From Hoeflea algicola (GTDB lineage: Bacteria > Pseudomonadota > Alphaproteobacteria > Rhizobiales > Rhizobiaceae), in contig NZ_JAOVZR010000001.1 in assembly GCF_026619415.1 (NCBI RefSeq), positions 3,642,501-3,706,500 of the forward strand: a stretch of DNA of 64,000 nucleotides, written 5' to 3'. The notes under the pieces were generated by a model. That model saw only the letters and a list, made by a program, of their open reading frames with translations. It had not been told where the DNA came from and ran no database searches. Position 1 is the stretch's first letter; the number at the start of each line of letters is the position of its first letter. The position numbers and the translations under genes are program-made. This document shows, piece after piece, positions 44,894 through 56,581 of the stretch.

Positions 44894-45543
44894 GTTGCGG
44901 GCACACCCAGGCACTGTTCGGCAAACAGCTTGAAGGCCCGCGCCCTGTGTGAAAGCGCCTGGCTCTGGCCGGGTTTCCAGCCGTGCTTTTCCTCGGCGGT
45001 CATTTCGCCAAAGGTGCGCTCATGACCATCAGGCCTGAACACCGGGTCATAGCCAAAGCCGGAGTTTCCACGCGGTGGCCAGACCAGCACGCCAGGCGCC
45101 TCGCCGCGGTAGAAGCTGACCTCGCCCTCGGGCGTGGCCAGACACAGCACGCTGACAAAGCGGCCAGTGCGCTCGGCATCGGTGGTTATCCCGCGAGCCT
45201 GCAGCGCATCTTCCACTTTCTGCATGGCCGCAGCAAAATCGCGTGTGCCATCAGCCATGGTCGCCCAGTCGGCGGTATAGACGCCGGGCGCGCCGTCGAG
45301 CGCATCGACCACCAGGCCGGAATCATCCGACAGCGCCATCTTGCCCGATGCCCGGGCCGAGGCCAGCGCCTTGGTGGCGGCGTTGGCCTCGAAGGTATCA
45401 CCGGTCTCCTCGGGTTCGGAAAGGCCAAGCTCTGCTGCCGATGTGACCGAGACGCCGAGTGGGCCGAACAGATCGCGGATCTCTGCGATCTTGCCGGCAT
45501 TGCGGCTGGCGACCAGAATCTCGCTCAGCGGTGCGTGTGCCAT
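44890..45543 (-). CDS. rdgB: dITP/XTP pyrophosphatase
   Basis: 217 residues, Ham1/RdgB family: removes deaminated purine triphosphates. Motifs: [87 protein letters not shown]. It lies 16 bases after rph and overlaps hemW, forming the unit rph-rdgB-hemW. Confidence 0.96.
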   Translation of the reverse strand: MAHAPLSEILVASRNAGKIAEIRDLFGPLGVSVTSAAELGLSEPEETGDTFEANAATKALASARASGKMALSDDSGLVVDALDGAPGVYTADWATMADGTRDFAAAMQKVEDALQARGITTDAERTGRFVSVLCLATPEGEVSFYRGEAPGVLVWPPRGNSGFGYDPVFRPDGHERTFGEMTAEEKHGWKPGQSQALSHRARAFKLFAEQCLGVPAT

Positions 45544-45559
45544 TCTCTATTCCCCAGTG

Positions 45560-46276
45560 TCAGGCGACAGTAGACTTCTGCAACGCCACCAGATCGGCGA
45601 TGCCGGTCTTGGCCAGCGCCATCAGTTGATGCAACTGCTCTTCCGAAAACGGCTCGCCCTCGGCGGTGCCCTGAATCTCGACGATGCCGCCGGACCCGGT
45701 CATGACGAAATTGGCGTCGGTCTCGGCTGACGAATCCTCCAGATAATCCAGATCCATCACCGACTGGGCGGCGAAGATGCCGCAGGAAATGGCGGCGACG
45801 TGGTCCTTGAGCGCCCGGTCGACCTTGGCCATGGAGCGCTCTTCCATCCACTTCAGGCAATCATGCAGCGCGATCCAGGCGCCGGTGATGGCCGCCGTGC
45901 GGGTGCCGCCATCGGCCTGGATGACATCGCAATCCACCGTGATCTGACGCTCGCCGAGCGCTTCCAGATCGACCACGGCGCGCAACGAGCGTCCGATCAG
46001 CCGCTGGATTTCCAGCGTCCGTCCGCCCTGTTTGCCGGAGCTTGCTTCGCGGCGCATGCGATCGCCGGTGGAGCGCGGCAGCATGCCGTATTCGGCCGTC
46101 ACCCAGCCCTTGCCACCGTTGCGCAGCCATGGCGGAACCCGCTCTTCGAGGCTCGCGGTGCACAGCACATGGGTATCGCCGAACTTGACCAGGCAGGAGC
46201 CCTCGGCATGTTTTGATACGCCGCGTTCAAAGCTGACCGCCCGCATCTGATCTGTTTTCCGGCCCGATGGACGCAT
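45560..46276 (-). CDS. rph: Ribonuclease PH
   Basis: 238 residues. Phosphorolytic 3'-5' exoribonuclease that trims tRNA precursors. Signatures: [12 protein letters not shown] at the N terminus, [62 protein letters not shown] 46276 gives the family start. It is divergent from hrcA, a rhizobial arrangement. Confidence 0.97.
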   Translation of the reverse strand: MRPSGRKTDQMRAVSFERGVSKHAEGSCLVKFGDTHVLCTASLEERVPPWLRNGGKGWVTAEYGMLPRSTGDRMRREASSGKQGGRTLEIQRLIGRSLRAVVDLEALGERQITVDCDVIQADGGTRTAAITGAWIALHDCLKWMEERSMAKVDRALKDHVAAISCGIFAAQSVMDLDYLEDSSAETDANFVMTGSGGIVEIQGTAEGEPFSEEQLHQLMALAKTGIADLVALQKSTVA

Positions 46277-46482
46277 GATGTGTCTCCTGAATTTGATTTT
46301 TCCGGGTTCTATCGGTGCCGACGCCATTATGCAAAGCAAAACAGCGCCCACGCCGGTAGCCGCCGAGCCCGGTAATTCGTACACTGCCGGGCATGCGTGG
46401 CATGCCCCTTCCGTGTTTGCCCGCATGTCCCTATATTCAGAGATGGACGAGCGGCATCGACGACCCCTCAAGGACACAGCGT

Positions 46483-47565
46483 ATGACCATGATCAGCACA
46501 TCTACATCGGCCGAACTCGCCGGAACGCTCGACGAACGGTCCCGGGAGATTTTCCGCGCGCTGGTGGAAAGCTACATGGATTCAGGCGATCCGCTCGGGT
46601 CGCGCAGCCTATCGCGAATGTTGCCGATGTCGCTGTCGCCGGCATCGATCCGCAATGTGATGAGCGACCTTGAAGAACTCGGCCTGATTTACGCGCCGCA
46701 TGTCAGCGCCGGACGGCTGCCGACTCAGAAAGGCCTGCGGTTCTTTGTCGACGCCTTCATGCAGGTGGGCAATCTGCAACCGGAAATGCGCGAGAACATC
46801 GAGCGCCAGGTCCGCCCCGAGGATCCCAGCCGGCCGGTCGAGACGCTGCTGACCGAAGCCAGCCAAATGCTCTCGGGCATGACCCGGGGCGCGGGCCTTG
46901 TGATCGCCGCCAAGCAGGACACGATGATCCGTCACATCGAATTCATACGGCTGGATCCGGTCCGGGCTCTGGTCGTGCTGGTGGGCGGCAACGACCAGGT
47001 CGAAAACCGGGTCATGCAATTGCCCGAGGGCGTGACCGCCGGGCAATTGACCGAAGCCGCCAATTTCCTCAATGCCCACCTTGCCGGCCGCACATTGTCG
47101 GAAGTGCGTAGCGAGCTCGAACGCATTTCCGAGGAAGTGCGCAATGAACTCGATGTGCTGTCACGCGATCTTGTCGAGCGCGGCCTCGCCGTCTGGGCAG
47201 GCACCGAGGACAAGGGCGCAGCGCGGCTGATCGTGCGCGGTCGTGGCAATCTGCTCGATGGCTTGACCGCCGGCGACGAACTTGACCGGCTGCGGATGCT
47301 GTTTGACGAGCTTGAGCGCAAGGAAAGCCTGGTTGAACTGATGACGCTGGCCGAACAGGGTCCGGGCGTGCGCATTTTCATCGGCTCAGAGAACAAGCTT
47401 TTCTCGCTGTCGGGATCGTCACTGATCGTTGCTCCCTGGCGCGATGCCGAGGACAAGGTGGTCGGCGCGGTCGGCATTATCGGCCCCACCCGGCTGAATT
47501 ATGCCCGGATCGTGCCGATGGTCGATTACACCGCGCAACTGGTGTCCAGGCTGGTGCGCAACTAG
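46483..47565 (+). CDS. hrcA: Heat-inducible transcription repressor HrcA
   Basis: 360 residues. N-terminal winged helix ([40 protein letters not shown]) and the HrcA core with [14 protein letters not shown] and [20 protein letters not shown]. HrcA represses chaperonin genes through CIRCE sites; none was seen here. ATG 46483 follows AAGGA. grpE follows after 132 bases. Confidence 0.96.
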   Translation: MTMISTSTSAELAGTLDERSREIFRALVESYMDSGDPLGSRSLSRMLPMSLSPASIRNVMSDLEELGLIYAPHVSAGRLPTQKGLRFFVDAFMQVGNLQPEMRENIERQVRPEDPSRPVETLLTEASQMLSGMTRGAGLVIAAKQDTMIRHIEFIRLDPVRALVVLVGGNDQVENRVMQLPEGVTAGQLTEAANFLNAHLAGRTLSEVRSELERISEEVRNELDVLSRDLVERGLAVWAGTEDKGAARLIVRGRGNLLDGLTAGDELDRLRMLFDELERKESLVELMTLAEQGPGVRIFIGSENKLFSLSGSSLIVAPWRDAEDKVVGAVGIIGPTRLNYARIVPMVDYTAQLVSRLVRN

Positions 47566-47621
47566 ATCCGGCCCAGCCGCGGCAGATGTCGCCTTCAAAC
47601 CTGCGAACAATCCCGTCGGGC

Positions 47622-47650
47622 CTTGATTTTTACCGCCCGAACGTCGATAT
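47622..47650 (+). promoter_or_regulatory. Possible sigma-32-type promoter for grpE
   Basis: CTTGAT, 17 bases, CGATAT, about 50 bases before the grpE start. It resembles the alphaproteobacterial heat-shock -35 (CTTGAA) and is weaker at -10. Suggestive only. Confidence 0.3.
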
Positions 47651-47697
47651 GCGGTGCAACTCCCTGAGAAAACAATCGTAACGAACAGGACATCCAC

Positions 47698-48327
47698 ATG
47701 ATGAGCGATGAAAGCCAAGGCCGCGAACAGGACAAGCCGGAGGAGGCTACCGCACCGCAGTCAGCAAACCCCGCCGAGGCGTCTCAGTCCGCCGAGGCTG
47801 ACTCCATTCAGGTACTTGTGGCCGAAATCGAGGATCTGAGGGACCAGCGTCTGCGCATGGCTGCCGAAATGGAAAACCTGCGTCGCCGCACCGCCCGCGA
47901 AGTCAGGGACGCCAAGGCCTATGCGATTTCCGGCTTCGCCCGCGACATGCTTCAGGTTTCCGATAACCTGCAACGCGCGCTGGCCGCCGTGCCGGAACAG
48001 CAGGACGGCGCTGTCGACAACGGGCTCAAGAGCCTGGTTGAAGGCGTGGAACTGACCGAACGCGCTATGCTTGCCTCGCTGGAGCGCCATGGCGTGCAGA
48101 AGCTTGATCCCAAAGGTCAGAAGTTCGATCCGAATTTCCACCAGGCGATGTTCGAGGTGCCCAACACGGAGGTGCCCAACAACACCGTCATCGAGGTGGT
48201 TCAGCCCGGCTACGTGATTGCTGATCGGATGCTCAGGCCTGCCATGGTCGGTGTCGCCAAGGGCGGCCCCCGGGAGATGGCTCCCGAACCCGGCGCGCCC
48301 AACCCGCAAGCCGAAAAAGACGCCTGA
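47698..48327 (+). CDS. grpE: Nucleotide exchange factor GrpE
   Basis: 209 residues. An acidic disordered leader (about 1-40) precedes the long coiled coil ([40 protein letters not shown]) and the C-terminal beta domain ([35 protein letters not shown]). It releases ADP from DnaK. Two adjacent ATGs (47698, 47701) could start it. dnaK is not in the window. Confidence 0.96.
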   Translation: MMSDESQGREQDKPEEATAPQSANPAEASQSAEADSIQVLVAEIEDLRDQRLRMAAEMENLRRRTAREVRDAKAYAISGFARDMLQVSDNLQRALAAVPEQQDGAVDNGLKSLVEGVELTERAMLASLERHGVQKLDPKGQKFDPNFHQAMFEVPNTEVPNNTVIEVVQPGYVIADRMLRPAMVGVAKGGPREMAPEPGAPNPQAEKDA

Positions 48328-48363
48328 TCAGGGCCCGGCCGAACGGCGGGGCAGGAGAGACCC

Positions 48364-48999
48364 ATGACCCCGCTTGAAGGCCTTGATTATGCCGGTGTCG
48401 CGGTATTCGCCGCCACCGGCGCGCTTGCCGCGTCGCGCAAGCAGCTCGACATGATCGGTTTCGGTTTCCTGGCTGCCGTAACCGGCATTGGCGGCGGCAC
48501 CTTCCGCGATCTCATTCTCGGCGAGACCCCGGTGTTCTGGGTGCAAAAGCCGGCCTACCTGGTCGTCTGCGTCGCCATGGCCGCGCTGGTCTATTTCACT
48601 GCCCACCTGGTTGAATCCCGCTATCGCCTCCTGCTCTGGCTTGATGCCATTGGCCTTGCCGCCTTCGCGGTGATGGGCGCGGCCAAGGGGTTGGCGTTGA
48701 CCGGCTCGCCGATCACGGCGATTGTCACCGGCATGATGACGGCGACCTTCGGCGGTATCCTGCGAGATCTGCTTGCGGGCGAACCCTCGGTGCTGATGCG
48801 CCCGGAGATCTATGTCTCCGCGGCATTGACCGGTGCCGGCGTGTTTGTAGCAGCCAGCCTGTTTGGCGCGCCGCTGGTTGTAGCCTCGGCCATCGGCGTG
48901 GTTTCGGCCTTTGCCGTGCGCGGCGGCGCGATCCGCTTTGGGTGGGCCTTCTCACCCTACCGGCCGCGGCCTGGTCGCCCGCCCGAAGATGTGATGTAG
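48364..48999 (+). CDS. TRIC-family cation channel (UPF0126)
   Basis: 211 residues, seven membrane spans in two repeats of three. Each repeat has the conserved glycine-rich kink: VTGIGGGTFRDLILGETPVF and ATFGGILRDLLAGEPSVL. Prokaryotic TRIC proteins form trimeric K+-permeable channels. It follows grpE by 36 bases on the same strand, possibly co-transcribed. The tail is basic and proline-rich (YRPRPGRPPEDV). Confidence 0.92.
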   Translation: MTPLEGLDYAGVAVFAATGALAASRKQLDMIGFGFLAAVTGIGGGTFRDLILGETPVFWVQKPAYLVVCVAMAALVYFTAHLVESRYRLLLWLDAIGLAAFAVMGAAKGLALTGSPITAIVTGMMTATFGGILRDLLAGEPSVLMRPEIYVSAALTGAGVFVAASLFGAPLVVASAIGVVSAFAVRGGAIRFGWAFSPYRPRPGRPPEDVM

Positions 49000-49143
49000 A
49001 GAGACGCGACCTCACCTCAACCTATCGCGTCAGGCATCCGACTGGATGCACGAAGCACGCAGTAGTAATCAGCTTCAATCAATGCAGGCGCAGTCACGTC
49101 AAATTAAGGCGATTTGAACGTGACGCGCATGAGGCAACCTGGT

Positions 49144-50136
49144 TCAGATGAACCCGGCCTTGCTGGCTGCATCCTTGAGCGAGAGCTGCGGCCTTGGTCC
49201 GATCTGCTGGATCACCAGCCCGGCAGCGAGGCTGCCCAGCTTGCCACAGACGTCAAGCGGCTTTCCGGCCGCGTAACCATGCAGGAAGCCCGCTGCATAG
49301 AGATCGCCGGCGCCGGTGGTGTCGACCACCTCGTCGATTTCAATGGCGTCAATATCAACGCGCTTATCACCGCGAACAATGACCGAACCGTGCTCGGAGC
49401 GGGTGATGGCCGCGAGTTTGCAGTCCTTGCGCAGCTGCGACACCGCATGTTCGAAATTGTCGGTCTCATAAAGCGATTTGGCTTCTTCCGCATTGGCGAA
49501 CACGATGTCGATGGTGCCCGAGCGCATCAGCTCGAGAAACTCTTCCCGGTAGCGGCCGACGCAGAACGGGTCTGATAGCGTCATCGACATTTCGCGGTTG
49601 TGCTTGTGGGCGATCCCGGCGGCGAGCCGGATCGCATCCTTGGCCCGCGGCGGGTCCCACAGATAGCCTTCGAAATAGGTGACTTTGGCTTCGGCGACGA
49701 CATCGGCTTCAATGTCTTCCGGACCAAGTTCGACGCAGGCGCCGAGATAGGTGTTCATCGACCGCTCACCATCCGGCGTGACAAAGATCATCGACCGCGC
49801 GGTTGGTGGTGTGCCGTCGAGCGGTTTTGTATCGAAATGCACGCCCAGGGTACGGATGTCGTGGCTGAAGATCTTGCCGAGTTGATCGGCCGAGACCTTG
49901 CCGAAATAGGCCGAACGGCTACCGAAGCTGGCGAGACCGGCTGCGGTGTTGCCGGCGCTGCCGCCCGAGGCTTCGATCGCTGGTCCCATACGCGAATACA
50001 AGAGTTCGGCGCGCTCTGCGTCGATCAGGTTCATCGCGCCCTTGATAATTGTATTGTCGACAAGAAATTCTTCGTCGCAGCGGGCAATGATATCGACAAT
50101 CGCATTGCCGATGCACAGGACATCAAAACGGCTCAT
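49144..50136 (-). CDS. Adenosine kinase (PfkB family)
   Basis: 330 residues. PfkB motifs: GGSAGNTAAGLASFG near the N terminus and DTTGAGDLYAAGFLHGYA with the catalytic Asp near the C terminus. The opening FDVLCIGNAIVDIIA and EASGGSAGNT fit the alphaproteobacterial adenosine kinase group, which phosphorylates adenosine to AMP. It appears monocistronic, 88 bases upstream of the mutS stop in the same direction. Confidence 0.9.
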   Translation of the reverse strand: MSRFDVLCIGNAIVDIIARCDEEFLVDNTIIKGAMNLIDAERAELLYSRMGPAIEASGGSAGNTAAGLASFGSRSAYFGKVSADQLGKIFSHDIRTLGVHFDTKPLDGTPPTARSMIFVTPDGERSMNTYLGACVELGPEDIEADVVAEAKVTYFEGYLWDPPRAKDAIRLAAGIAHKHNREMSMTLSDPFCVGRYREEFLELMRSGTIDIVFANAEEAKSLYETDNFEHAVSQLRKDCKLAAITRSEHGSVIVRGDKRVDIDAIEIDEVVDTTGAGDLYAAGFLHGYAAGKPLDVCGKLGSLAAGLVIQQIGPRPQLSLKDAASKAGFI

Positions 50137-50224
50137 AAAGGATTCCTTTTCCTCACTGCGACCGGGCGCGCAGTCGCGCCTGTTTTACTGATTTTTGCTG
50201 GAGAATAAACCCCGGCACAACCAG

Positions 50225-52989
50225 TCATTGCCCGGTTCGGTGGCTTTTTTCTTTTTGCCCAAGTCGTTTTTTCAACTCGTACAACGCCTCGTGGGCCTGG
50301 CGCGGCGTCATGTCGTCGGGGTCGAGTTCCGCCAGCAGGAGGTCCAGGTCCGACGGCCCGCTGGCGGATTTGACCGGTTCGCGGTTGACGGGAACGGCAA
50401 ACAGCGGCAGGTCATCAACAAGCCGTGTTGCCGGGTTTTCCCGCTCGGTGGTTTCCAGAAGTGTGAGCACGTCGCGGGCACGGGCCACCACGGCGTCGGG
50501 AAGCCCCGCCAGCCGCGCCACCTGGATGCCATAGGAGCGATCAGCCGAACCGGGGCCAACTTCGTGCAGGAACACCACTTCGCCCTGCCATTCCTTGACT
50601 TTCATGGTGGCGTTGGAAAGCCGCGGAAGTTTTTCCGACAGCGCGGTCAACTCGTGGAAATGTGTGGCGAATAGGCCCCTACAGCGATTTTGAGCATGCA
50701 GGTGCTCGACTGCCGCCCAGGCAATCGACAACCCGTCAAAGGTCGCCGTGCCACGGCCGATCTCGTCAAGGATGACCAGCGAACGGGAAGTGGCCTGGTT
50801 GAGGATGGCGGCGGTTTCCACCATCTCGACCATGAAGGTCGAGCGTCCGCGAGCCAGGTCGTCGGAGGCGCCGACGCGCGAAAACAACCGATCGACAACG
50901 CCGATATGCGCCGCTCCGGCGGGCACGAAAGAGCCCATTTGCGCCATGATGGCGATCAGCGCGTTCTGTCGCAGAAAGGTCGACTTGCCGCCCATGTTGG
51001 GCCCGGTCAAGAGCCAGATCGCGCCGCCGTCATGGCTCTCGTCGGGAGGCGAAAGATCGCAATCATTGGCGACAAACGGTTGTGCGGCCTGTCGTCTGAG
51101 CGCCTGTTCGACCACCGGATGGCGGCCGGCGACGATCTCGAACGCCAGACTGTCGTCGATTTTTGGCCGGGCATAGCCCTGTTCCTGGGCCAGGTGCGCC
51201 AGTGCCGCCGTCACATCGATCACCGACAGCGCGTTGGCCGCAGCCTTGATGCTGTCGGCATTGGCAATCGCCATCCCCACCATATCATCGAAGGCGGCCA
51301 GTTCGATCGTTAAAGCCTCACCGGCGGCATTGGCGATCCGGGTCTCGATATCGGACAGTTCGGTGGTGGTAAAGCGCATGGCGTTGGCCATGGTCTGGCG
51401 ATGGATGAACCGCGCCTTGGCCGCGTCACTCTCGGTCAGCGGCGCGGCGTTGAGCGCCGTCACTTCAATGAAATAGCCCAGCACGTTGTTGTGCTTGATT
51501 TTCAGTGATTTGACCCCGGTTTCCTCAGCATAGGAGAGCTGCAGTCCGGCAATCACCCGCCGCGACTGGTCGCGCAGAGCCCGGAGTTCGTCGAGCTCGG
51601 CTGAGAAGCCGGCGCGTACAAAACCGCCGTCGCGCTTCATCAGCGGCAATTCGTCATCGAGTGCCTGCGAAAGCCGTGCTGCAATCTCTTCGGGCAGGGC
51701 GGCAAGCGTGTCGACCGCCGCCCGCAACTGCGCCGGAGGGTTTTTGCATCAAACAGCGCGGCAATGTCGCGCGCCGCTGTCACCCCGGCTAGAATGGCGC
51801 CGAGATCGCGCGGCCCACCGCGGTTGAGCGCCAGCCGCGACAGTGCCCGTGGCATGTCCGCCACCGCCCTGAGCGCGACCCGTAGCGCTTCGGAAAGCTG
51901 GTGTTCGGCGATCAGATAGGACACCCCGTCGAGCCGGGCGTTGATCTCGGCAGGGTCGGTCAGCGGCGCCATCAGCCATTCGGCGAGCTTGCGACCGCCG
52001 CCGCCGGTCACGGTCCTGTCTATTGCCTTGATCAGGCTGCCCTGGCGCTCGCCCGAAAGCGTGCGCACCAGTTCCAGATTGGCCCGCGTCGCCGGGTCGA
52101 TGAACAGCCGCGCGCCGTCGCGCTCGTGCTCGGGCCGGCCGAGCGACGGACGCTCGGAAATCTGGGTCTTTTCAACATAGGCGACCGCCGCCGCCGCCGC
52201 CGCCAGTTCGGCGCGCGAGAAACTGCCGAAGCCATCGAGTGAGCCGACATCGAAAAACCGCGCAATCCGGTTTTCCGCCGTGGCGCTGTCGAACAGCACA
52301 CCGGGCTGTGGCACCGCGACCCGGCCCAGCTGATCGATCAGCGGCCGGATTTCGGGATCATGAAATACGTTGTCGGCCAGGATCAGCTCGCGCGGCTCGA
52401 CCCGGGCAATGTCGGCCAAGAGCCGCACCAGCCGGCTTTCTCCGACATGAAAGGCGCCGGTGGAAATGTCGATCCAGGCAAGCCCGAATCGGGCCTCGCC
52501 CGGGCCCTTTACCCGCGCCAGCGCCATCAGATAGTTCGATTGTGACGGGTCGAGCAGTTTGTCTTCGGTCAGCGTTCCCGGCGTCACCAGCCGGGTCACG
52601 TCGCGGCGCACCACCGATTTGCCGCCGCGCTTTTTCGCCTCCGCCGGATCTTCGGTCTGCTCGCACACCGCCACCCGGAACCCCAGCGAGATCAGCTTTT
52701 GCAGATAATCGTCGGCGGCATGAACCGGCACCCCACACATCGGGATGTCGCGGCCAAGATGCTGCCCCCGCTTGGTCAGTGTGATGCCGAGCGCCCGCGA
52801 GGCGTCCACCGCGTCCTCGTAGAACAGCTCGTAGAAATCGCCCATCCGGTAAAACAGCAGCGAATCCGGATTGGCAGCCTTGATCTCGATGAATTGCTCC
52901 ATCATCGGCGTCGCCGTGGCGCGGCTTTCCGCTGTGGCGAGTTCAGCGGTGGTCAGGATGCTGGAGGTAAGCGGATTTTCGGCGTTCAA
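50225..52989 (-). pseudogene. mutS: DNA mismatch-repair protein MutS, frameshifted
   Basis: Recognises mismatches and small loops. The 5' part has the mismatch-binding [11 protein letters not shown] motif and [19 protein letters not shown]; the 3' part has Walker [15 protein letters not shown] and Walker [17 protein letters not shown]. The frames join only if one A is added to the A5 run (T5 at 51741-51745 on the plus strand), giving [14 protein letters not shown]; as given, it stops soon after residue 450. Repaired length is about 920 residues from a TTG at 52989. No ATG is available early; the start is uncertain and the frame stays open to a GTG at 53130. A real lesion would make a mutator; a consensus error in a homopolymer is equally compatible. 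Confidence 0.9.
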
Positions 52990-53136
52990 AGGGGATGCCT
53001 GTCTTGGTTTTTCAAGCGTTTGGAATGTAAGCTTCTGCGGATAGTCGGCTTTACAGCCCTGAGCAACCACCCTAACGGTGGGAGAGCAGGAAACACAACA
53101 GGATGAGGCGCCGTACACAAGGTCGCCCACAACGGG

Positions 53137-55431
53137 ATGGAAAAAATGCCAGGTACGGACAAGTCAGATCGCTCGATTTCCGCGGTAACCGATCAGGAGG
53201 CTTTGGATTTCCATTCCCGCGGCCGGCCCGGCAAGCTGGAAATCAACCCGACCAAGCCGATGGCCACCCAGCGGGATCTGTCATTGGCCTATTCGCCCGG
53301 TGTGGCGGCACCGGTAACAGCCATTGCCGAGGATCCTTCCCGCGCCTTTGATTACACCGCGCGCGGCAACATGGTGGCGGTGATCACCAATGGCACCGCC
53401 ATTCTCGGCATGGGCAATCTCGGCGCATTGGCAGCCAAGCCGGTGATGGAAGGCAAGGCGGTGTTGTTCAAGCGCTTCGCCGATGTCGATTCGATCGACC
53501 TGGAAGTCGATACCGAGAACGTCGATGAATTCGTCAATTGCGTCCGCTTTCTCGGCCCCAGCTTCGGTGGCATCAATCTCGAGGACATCAAGGCACCCGA
53601 TTGCTTCATCATCGAGCAGCGCCTGCGCGAGGTCATGGACATTCCGGTGTTTCATGACGATCAGCATGGCACTGCGATCATCGCCGTGGCCGGGCTGATC
53701 AATGCGCTGCACCTCACCGGCCGCGATCTCAAGTCCACCAAGCTGGTCTGCAACGGCGCAGGTGCTGCGGCGATCGCCTGTGTCGAACTGGTCAAGGCGA
53801 TGGGGTTCACCCCGCAAAACATCACCCTGTGTGACACCAAGGGGGTGATCTACAAGGGTCGCACCGAAGGCATGAACCAGTGGAAGTCGGGCCATGCGGT
53901 TGAAACCAAGGCGCGGTCGTTGGCTGATGCCATGGATGGTGCCGATGTTGTTTTCGGTCTCTCTGCCAAGGGCGCACTGACCGAGGACATGATCCGTTCG
54001 ATGGCGCCGCGGCCGATCATCTTCGCGATGGCCAACCCCGATCCGGAGATTACGCCCGAGGAAGTCGCGCGCATCCGCGACGATGCCATCATGGCCACCG
54101 GCCGCTCTGATTATCCCAACCAGGTCAACAATGTTCTGGGGTTCCCCTATATCTTCCGTGGCGCGCTCGATGTCCGGGCGACCACCATCAACGAGGACAT
54201 GAAGATCGCCGCCGCCCATGCGCTGGCCAATCTTGCCCGCGAGGACGTGCCCGACGATGTGGCTGCCGCCTATCAGGGTGTGCGGCCGCGTTTTGGCGCG
54301 CAATACATCATTCCGGTTCCCTTCGACCCGCGGCTGATTTCGGCGATTCCGGTCGCCGTTGCCAAGGCGGCGATGGAGTCGGGCGTGGCGCAAAAACCGA
54401 TCCTCAACATGGAAGCCTACGCCCAGGAATTGTCCGCCCGGCGAGATCCGATCGCCTCCACCCTGCAAAGGCTCTATGAGCGGGTACGCCGCCATCCGCG
54501 CCGTGTTGTCTTCGCCGAAGGGGAGGAAGAGCAGGTGATGCGCGCCGCCGTTTCCTATGTGAACCAGAAGCTGGGCACTGCCTATCTGCTGGGACGCGAA
54601 GAGCAGATGCGCGAAACCGCCAAGCTGGCCGGTATCGACCTCGAGCGCCCGGGCATTGAGCTGGTCAATGCCCGGGTCTCGCGTCGGGTCGAGGCCTATA
54701 CCGATTATCTTTATGCGCGATTGCAGCGCAAGGGCTACTTGCACCGCGATTGCCAGCGGCTGATCAACACCGATCGCAACCATTTCGGCGCCTGCATGGT
54801 GGCGCTCGGCGATGCCGATGCGATGGTGACGGGCACCACACGCAATTATTCCACAGCCCTTGAGGACATCCGCCGCTGCGTCGACGTCAAGCCCGGCCAC
54901 CGGATGATCGGCGTTTCGCTGGCGCTGTGCCGCGGGCGCACCGTGTTTGTCGCCGACACCGCCGTCATCGACATGCCGAACTCCGAGGAACTGGCCGACA
55001 TCGCCGAGGAAGCCGCCGGCATGGCGCGGAGGTTGGGTTATGAGCCGCGGGTGGCGATGCTGGCCTATTCGACCTTCGGCCATCCCACCGGTGAGCGGTC
55101 GGAGCGGGTGCGCGATGCGGTAAAGATTCTCGACAAGCGCCGGGTCGATTTCGAATATGACGGTGAAATGGCCGCCGACGTGGCGCTCAACACCAAGGTG
55201 CTCGAGCAATACCCGTTCTGCCGGTTGTCGGGCACCGCCAACGTGCTGGTGATGCCGGCCTTCCACTCGGCCTCGATCTCGACCAAGATGCTGCAGGAGC
55301 TGGGTGGCTCCACAGTCATCGGCCCGTTGCTGGTTGGCCTCGACAAGTCGATCCAGATCGTTTCGATGGGCGCCAAGGATTCCGACATTGTCAACATGGC
55401 GGCAATTGCCGCTTACAACGCCTCGAGCTGA
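53137..55431 (+). CDS. maeB: NADP-dependent malic enzyme with phosphotransacetylase-like domain
   Basis: 764 residues. Converts malate to pyruvate and CO2. The malic-enzyme part (1-about 430) has [58 protein letters not shown] and the nucleotide loop [20 protein letters not shown]. The C-terminal part (about 440-764) is a phosphotransacetylase-like domain ([34 protein letters not shown]), not catalytic in known rhizobial homologues. It is divergent from mutS; only 6 bases separate its ATG from the longest possible mutS frame, so the mutS start is best placed inward. Confidence 0.95.
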   Translation: MEKMPGTDKSDRSISAVTDQEALDFHSRGRPGKLEINPTKPMATQRDLSLAYSPGVAAPVTAIAEDPSRAFDYTARGNMVAVITNGTAILGMGNLGALAAKPVMEGKAVLFKRFADVDSIDLEVDTENVDEFVNCVRFLGPSFGGINLEDIKAPDCFIIEQRLREVMDIPVFHDDQHGTAIIAVAGLINALHLTGRDLKSTKLVCNGAGAAAIACVELVKAMGFTPQNITLCDTKGVIYKGRTEGMNQWKSGHAVETKARSLADAMDGADVVFGLSAKGALTEDMIRSMAPRPIIFAMANPDPEITPEEVARIRDDAIMATGRSDYPNQVNNVLGFPYIFRGALDVRATTINEDMKIAAAHALANLAREDVPDDVAAAYQGVRPRFGAQYIIPVPFDPRLISAIPVAVAKAAMESGVAQKPILNMEAYAQELSARRDPIASTLQRLYERVRRHPRRVVFAEGEEEQVMRAAVSYVNQKLGTAYLLGREEQMRETAKLAGIDLERPGIELVNARVSRRVEAYTDYLYARLQRKGYLHRDCQRLINTDRNHFGACMVALGDADAMVTGTTRNYSTALEDIRRCVDVKPGHRMIGVSLALCRGRTVFVADTAVIDMPNSEELADIAEEAAGMARRLGYEPRVAMLAYSTFGHPTGERSERVRDAVKILDKRRVDFEYDGEMAADVALNTKVLEQYPFCRLSGTANVLVMPAFHSASISTKMLQELGGSTVIGPLLVGLDKSIQIVSMGAKDSDIVNMAAIAAYNASS

Positions 55432-55500
55432 AGCGGGAAAAAACAGGGCCGGGTGAACGGACCCGGAGCGGGAAAAACAGGGCCGGGTGAACGGACCCGG
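55432..55500. repeat. Tandem duplicated hairpin between maeB and olsB
   Basis: Two consecutive near-identical units, 55432-55466 (35 bases) and 55467-55500 (34 bases), differing only by A6 versus A5. Each holds the stem CCGGGT-GAACGG-ACCCGG. They lie between convergent genes and look like a doubled terminator. Confidence 0.85.
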
Positions 55501-55510
55501 CCGGCAGCTT

Positions 55511-56380
55511 TTACGCCGAAAACCGCGAAGCGTCGGCGCCATAGTGATTGATGTAGCGGCCGCGGATCTGCTTGACCGGCAGGATCACCAGAATGTCGGT
55601 GGTACGGAATTCCCGGTCGACCACAGCCTCACTGGAAACCAGCGCGCCGAGCCGCAGATAGCCCTTGACCAGCGGCGGCATGGCGCCCAGCGCCGCGCGC
55701 GGGGTGATTGCTTCCACCGGCATCATGTCCAGCGACACGCCGCGTCCGGGAATGGCGTTGACCGTCCAGTTGTCGCCGGTGGCGGCAGCCTGGTTGAGGA
55801 ACGACAGCGCCAGCGCATGGGCATGCGGTTTGTCACCGGGAAACGACGCGCATCCGAACATCGCGTCAATGCCGTGATTGAGCGCATAGGCCCAATTGCC
55901 TTGCCACAAGGCTTCCAGCGTGCGGCGGGTACGGTATTCCTTGAGAACGCAGGAGCGTCCAAGCTCGAGAAAGCGCTTGCCGGGATTGCGCCCGACCAGG
56001 TCGACCACGTCGAATTCACTTTGCGAGTAAAATCCGTCATGGCGCTCGGCCACTTCCTGGCGCAGCAGCCGGTAGGTGCCGACAATCTGGTTTTCGGCGG
56101 TGCCGGTCAATGCCGTGTCAAGCACCAACAGATGGTCGCAGTAACGGTCAACGGCATCGAAATCACGTTTGGCGCGCACCGCCTCGGCCGGCAATTGCGC
56201 GCCCATTTCCTCGGCGAATACACGGTAGCGCAGACATTGGGCGGCTTCGATCTCGGCGTTGGTGGCCGCCAGCCGCACTTCCAGCGAGCCAATTTTGCCA
56301 AGCGCTCGGTCGGCCGGCTGGCTCTTGGCCAAAGGTACGTGGAAAGGGGTGGACAGGGGCTGTTGCACGTGCGTTTCCAT
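55511..56380 (-). CDS. olsB: L-ornithine N-alpha-acyltransferase
   Basis: 289 residues, GNAT-like. Transfers a 3-hydroxyacyl group from ACP to ornithine, the first step to ornithine lipids. Family blocks: EIEAAQCLRYRVFAEEMGA, DRYCDHLLVLD, FLELGRSCVLKEYRTRRTLE and PPLVKGYLRLGALVSSEAVV. The olsA partner (second acylation) is not adjacent. Confidence 0.9.
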   Translation of the reverse strand: METHVQQPLSTPFHVPLAKSQPADRALGKIGSLEVRLAATNAEIEAAQCLRYRVFAEEMGAQLPAEAVRAKRDFDAVDRYCDHLLVLDTALTGTAENQIVGTYRLLRQEVAERHDGFYSQSEFDVVDLVGRNPGKRFLELGRSCVLKEYRTRRTLEALWQGNWAYALNHGIDAMFGCASFPGDKPHAHALALSFLNQAAATGDNWTVNAIPGRGVSLDMMPVEAITPRAALGAMPPLVKGYLRLGALVSSEAVVDREFRTTDILVILPVKQIRGRYINHYGADASRFSA

Positions 56381-56581
56381 GGGTCTTCTCCCGCTAATGG
56401 ATGCACGGGTTCAACCACGATTCTGCGACATCCCGGTGACATTTGCCATCCCGGTTGTGGCCATTTCTGGGTAATATTGTGACTGCCCCTCCACAGGTCA
56501 ATTCATCCCCCTAAAAGGGTGGGGTAAGGGAGCGATGCCGGTTCCCGCGTGTCGGTGCCTCGAAGCCGCTTTCGCAGCCGG

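Noticed and set aside
53281..55542. 753-codon open frame on the minus strand opposite maeB
   Set aside because: It is the antisense of a well-conserved malic enzyme in high-GC DNA, where stop codons are rare; no family resemblance and His/Gly/Asp-rich shadow composition.
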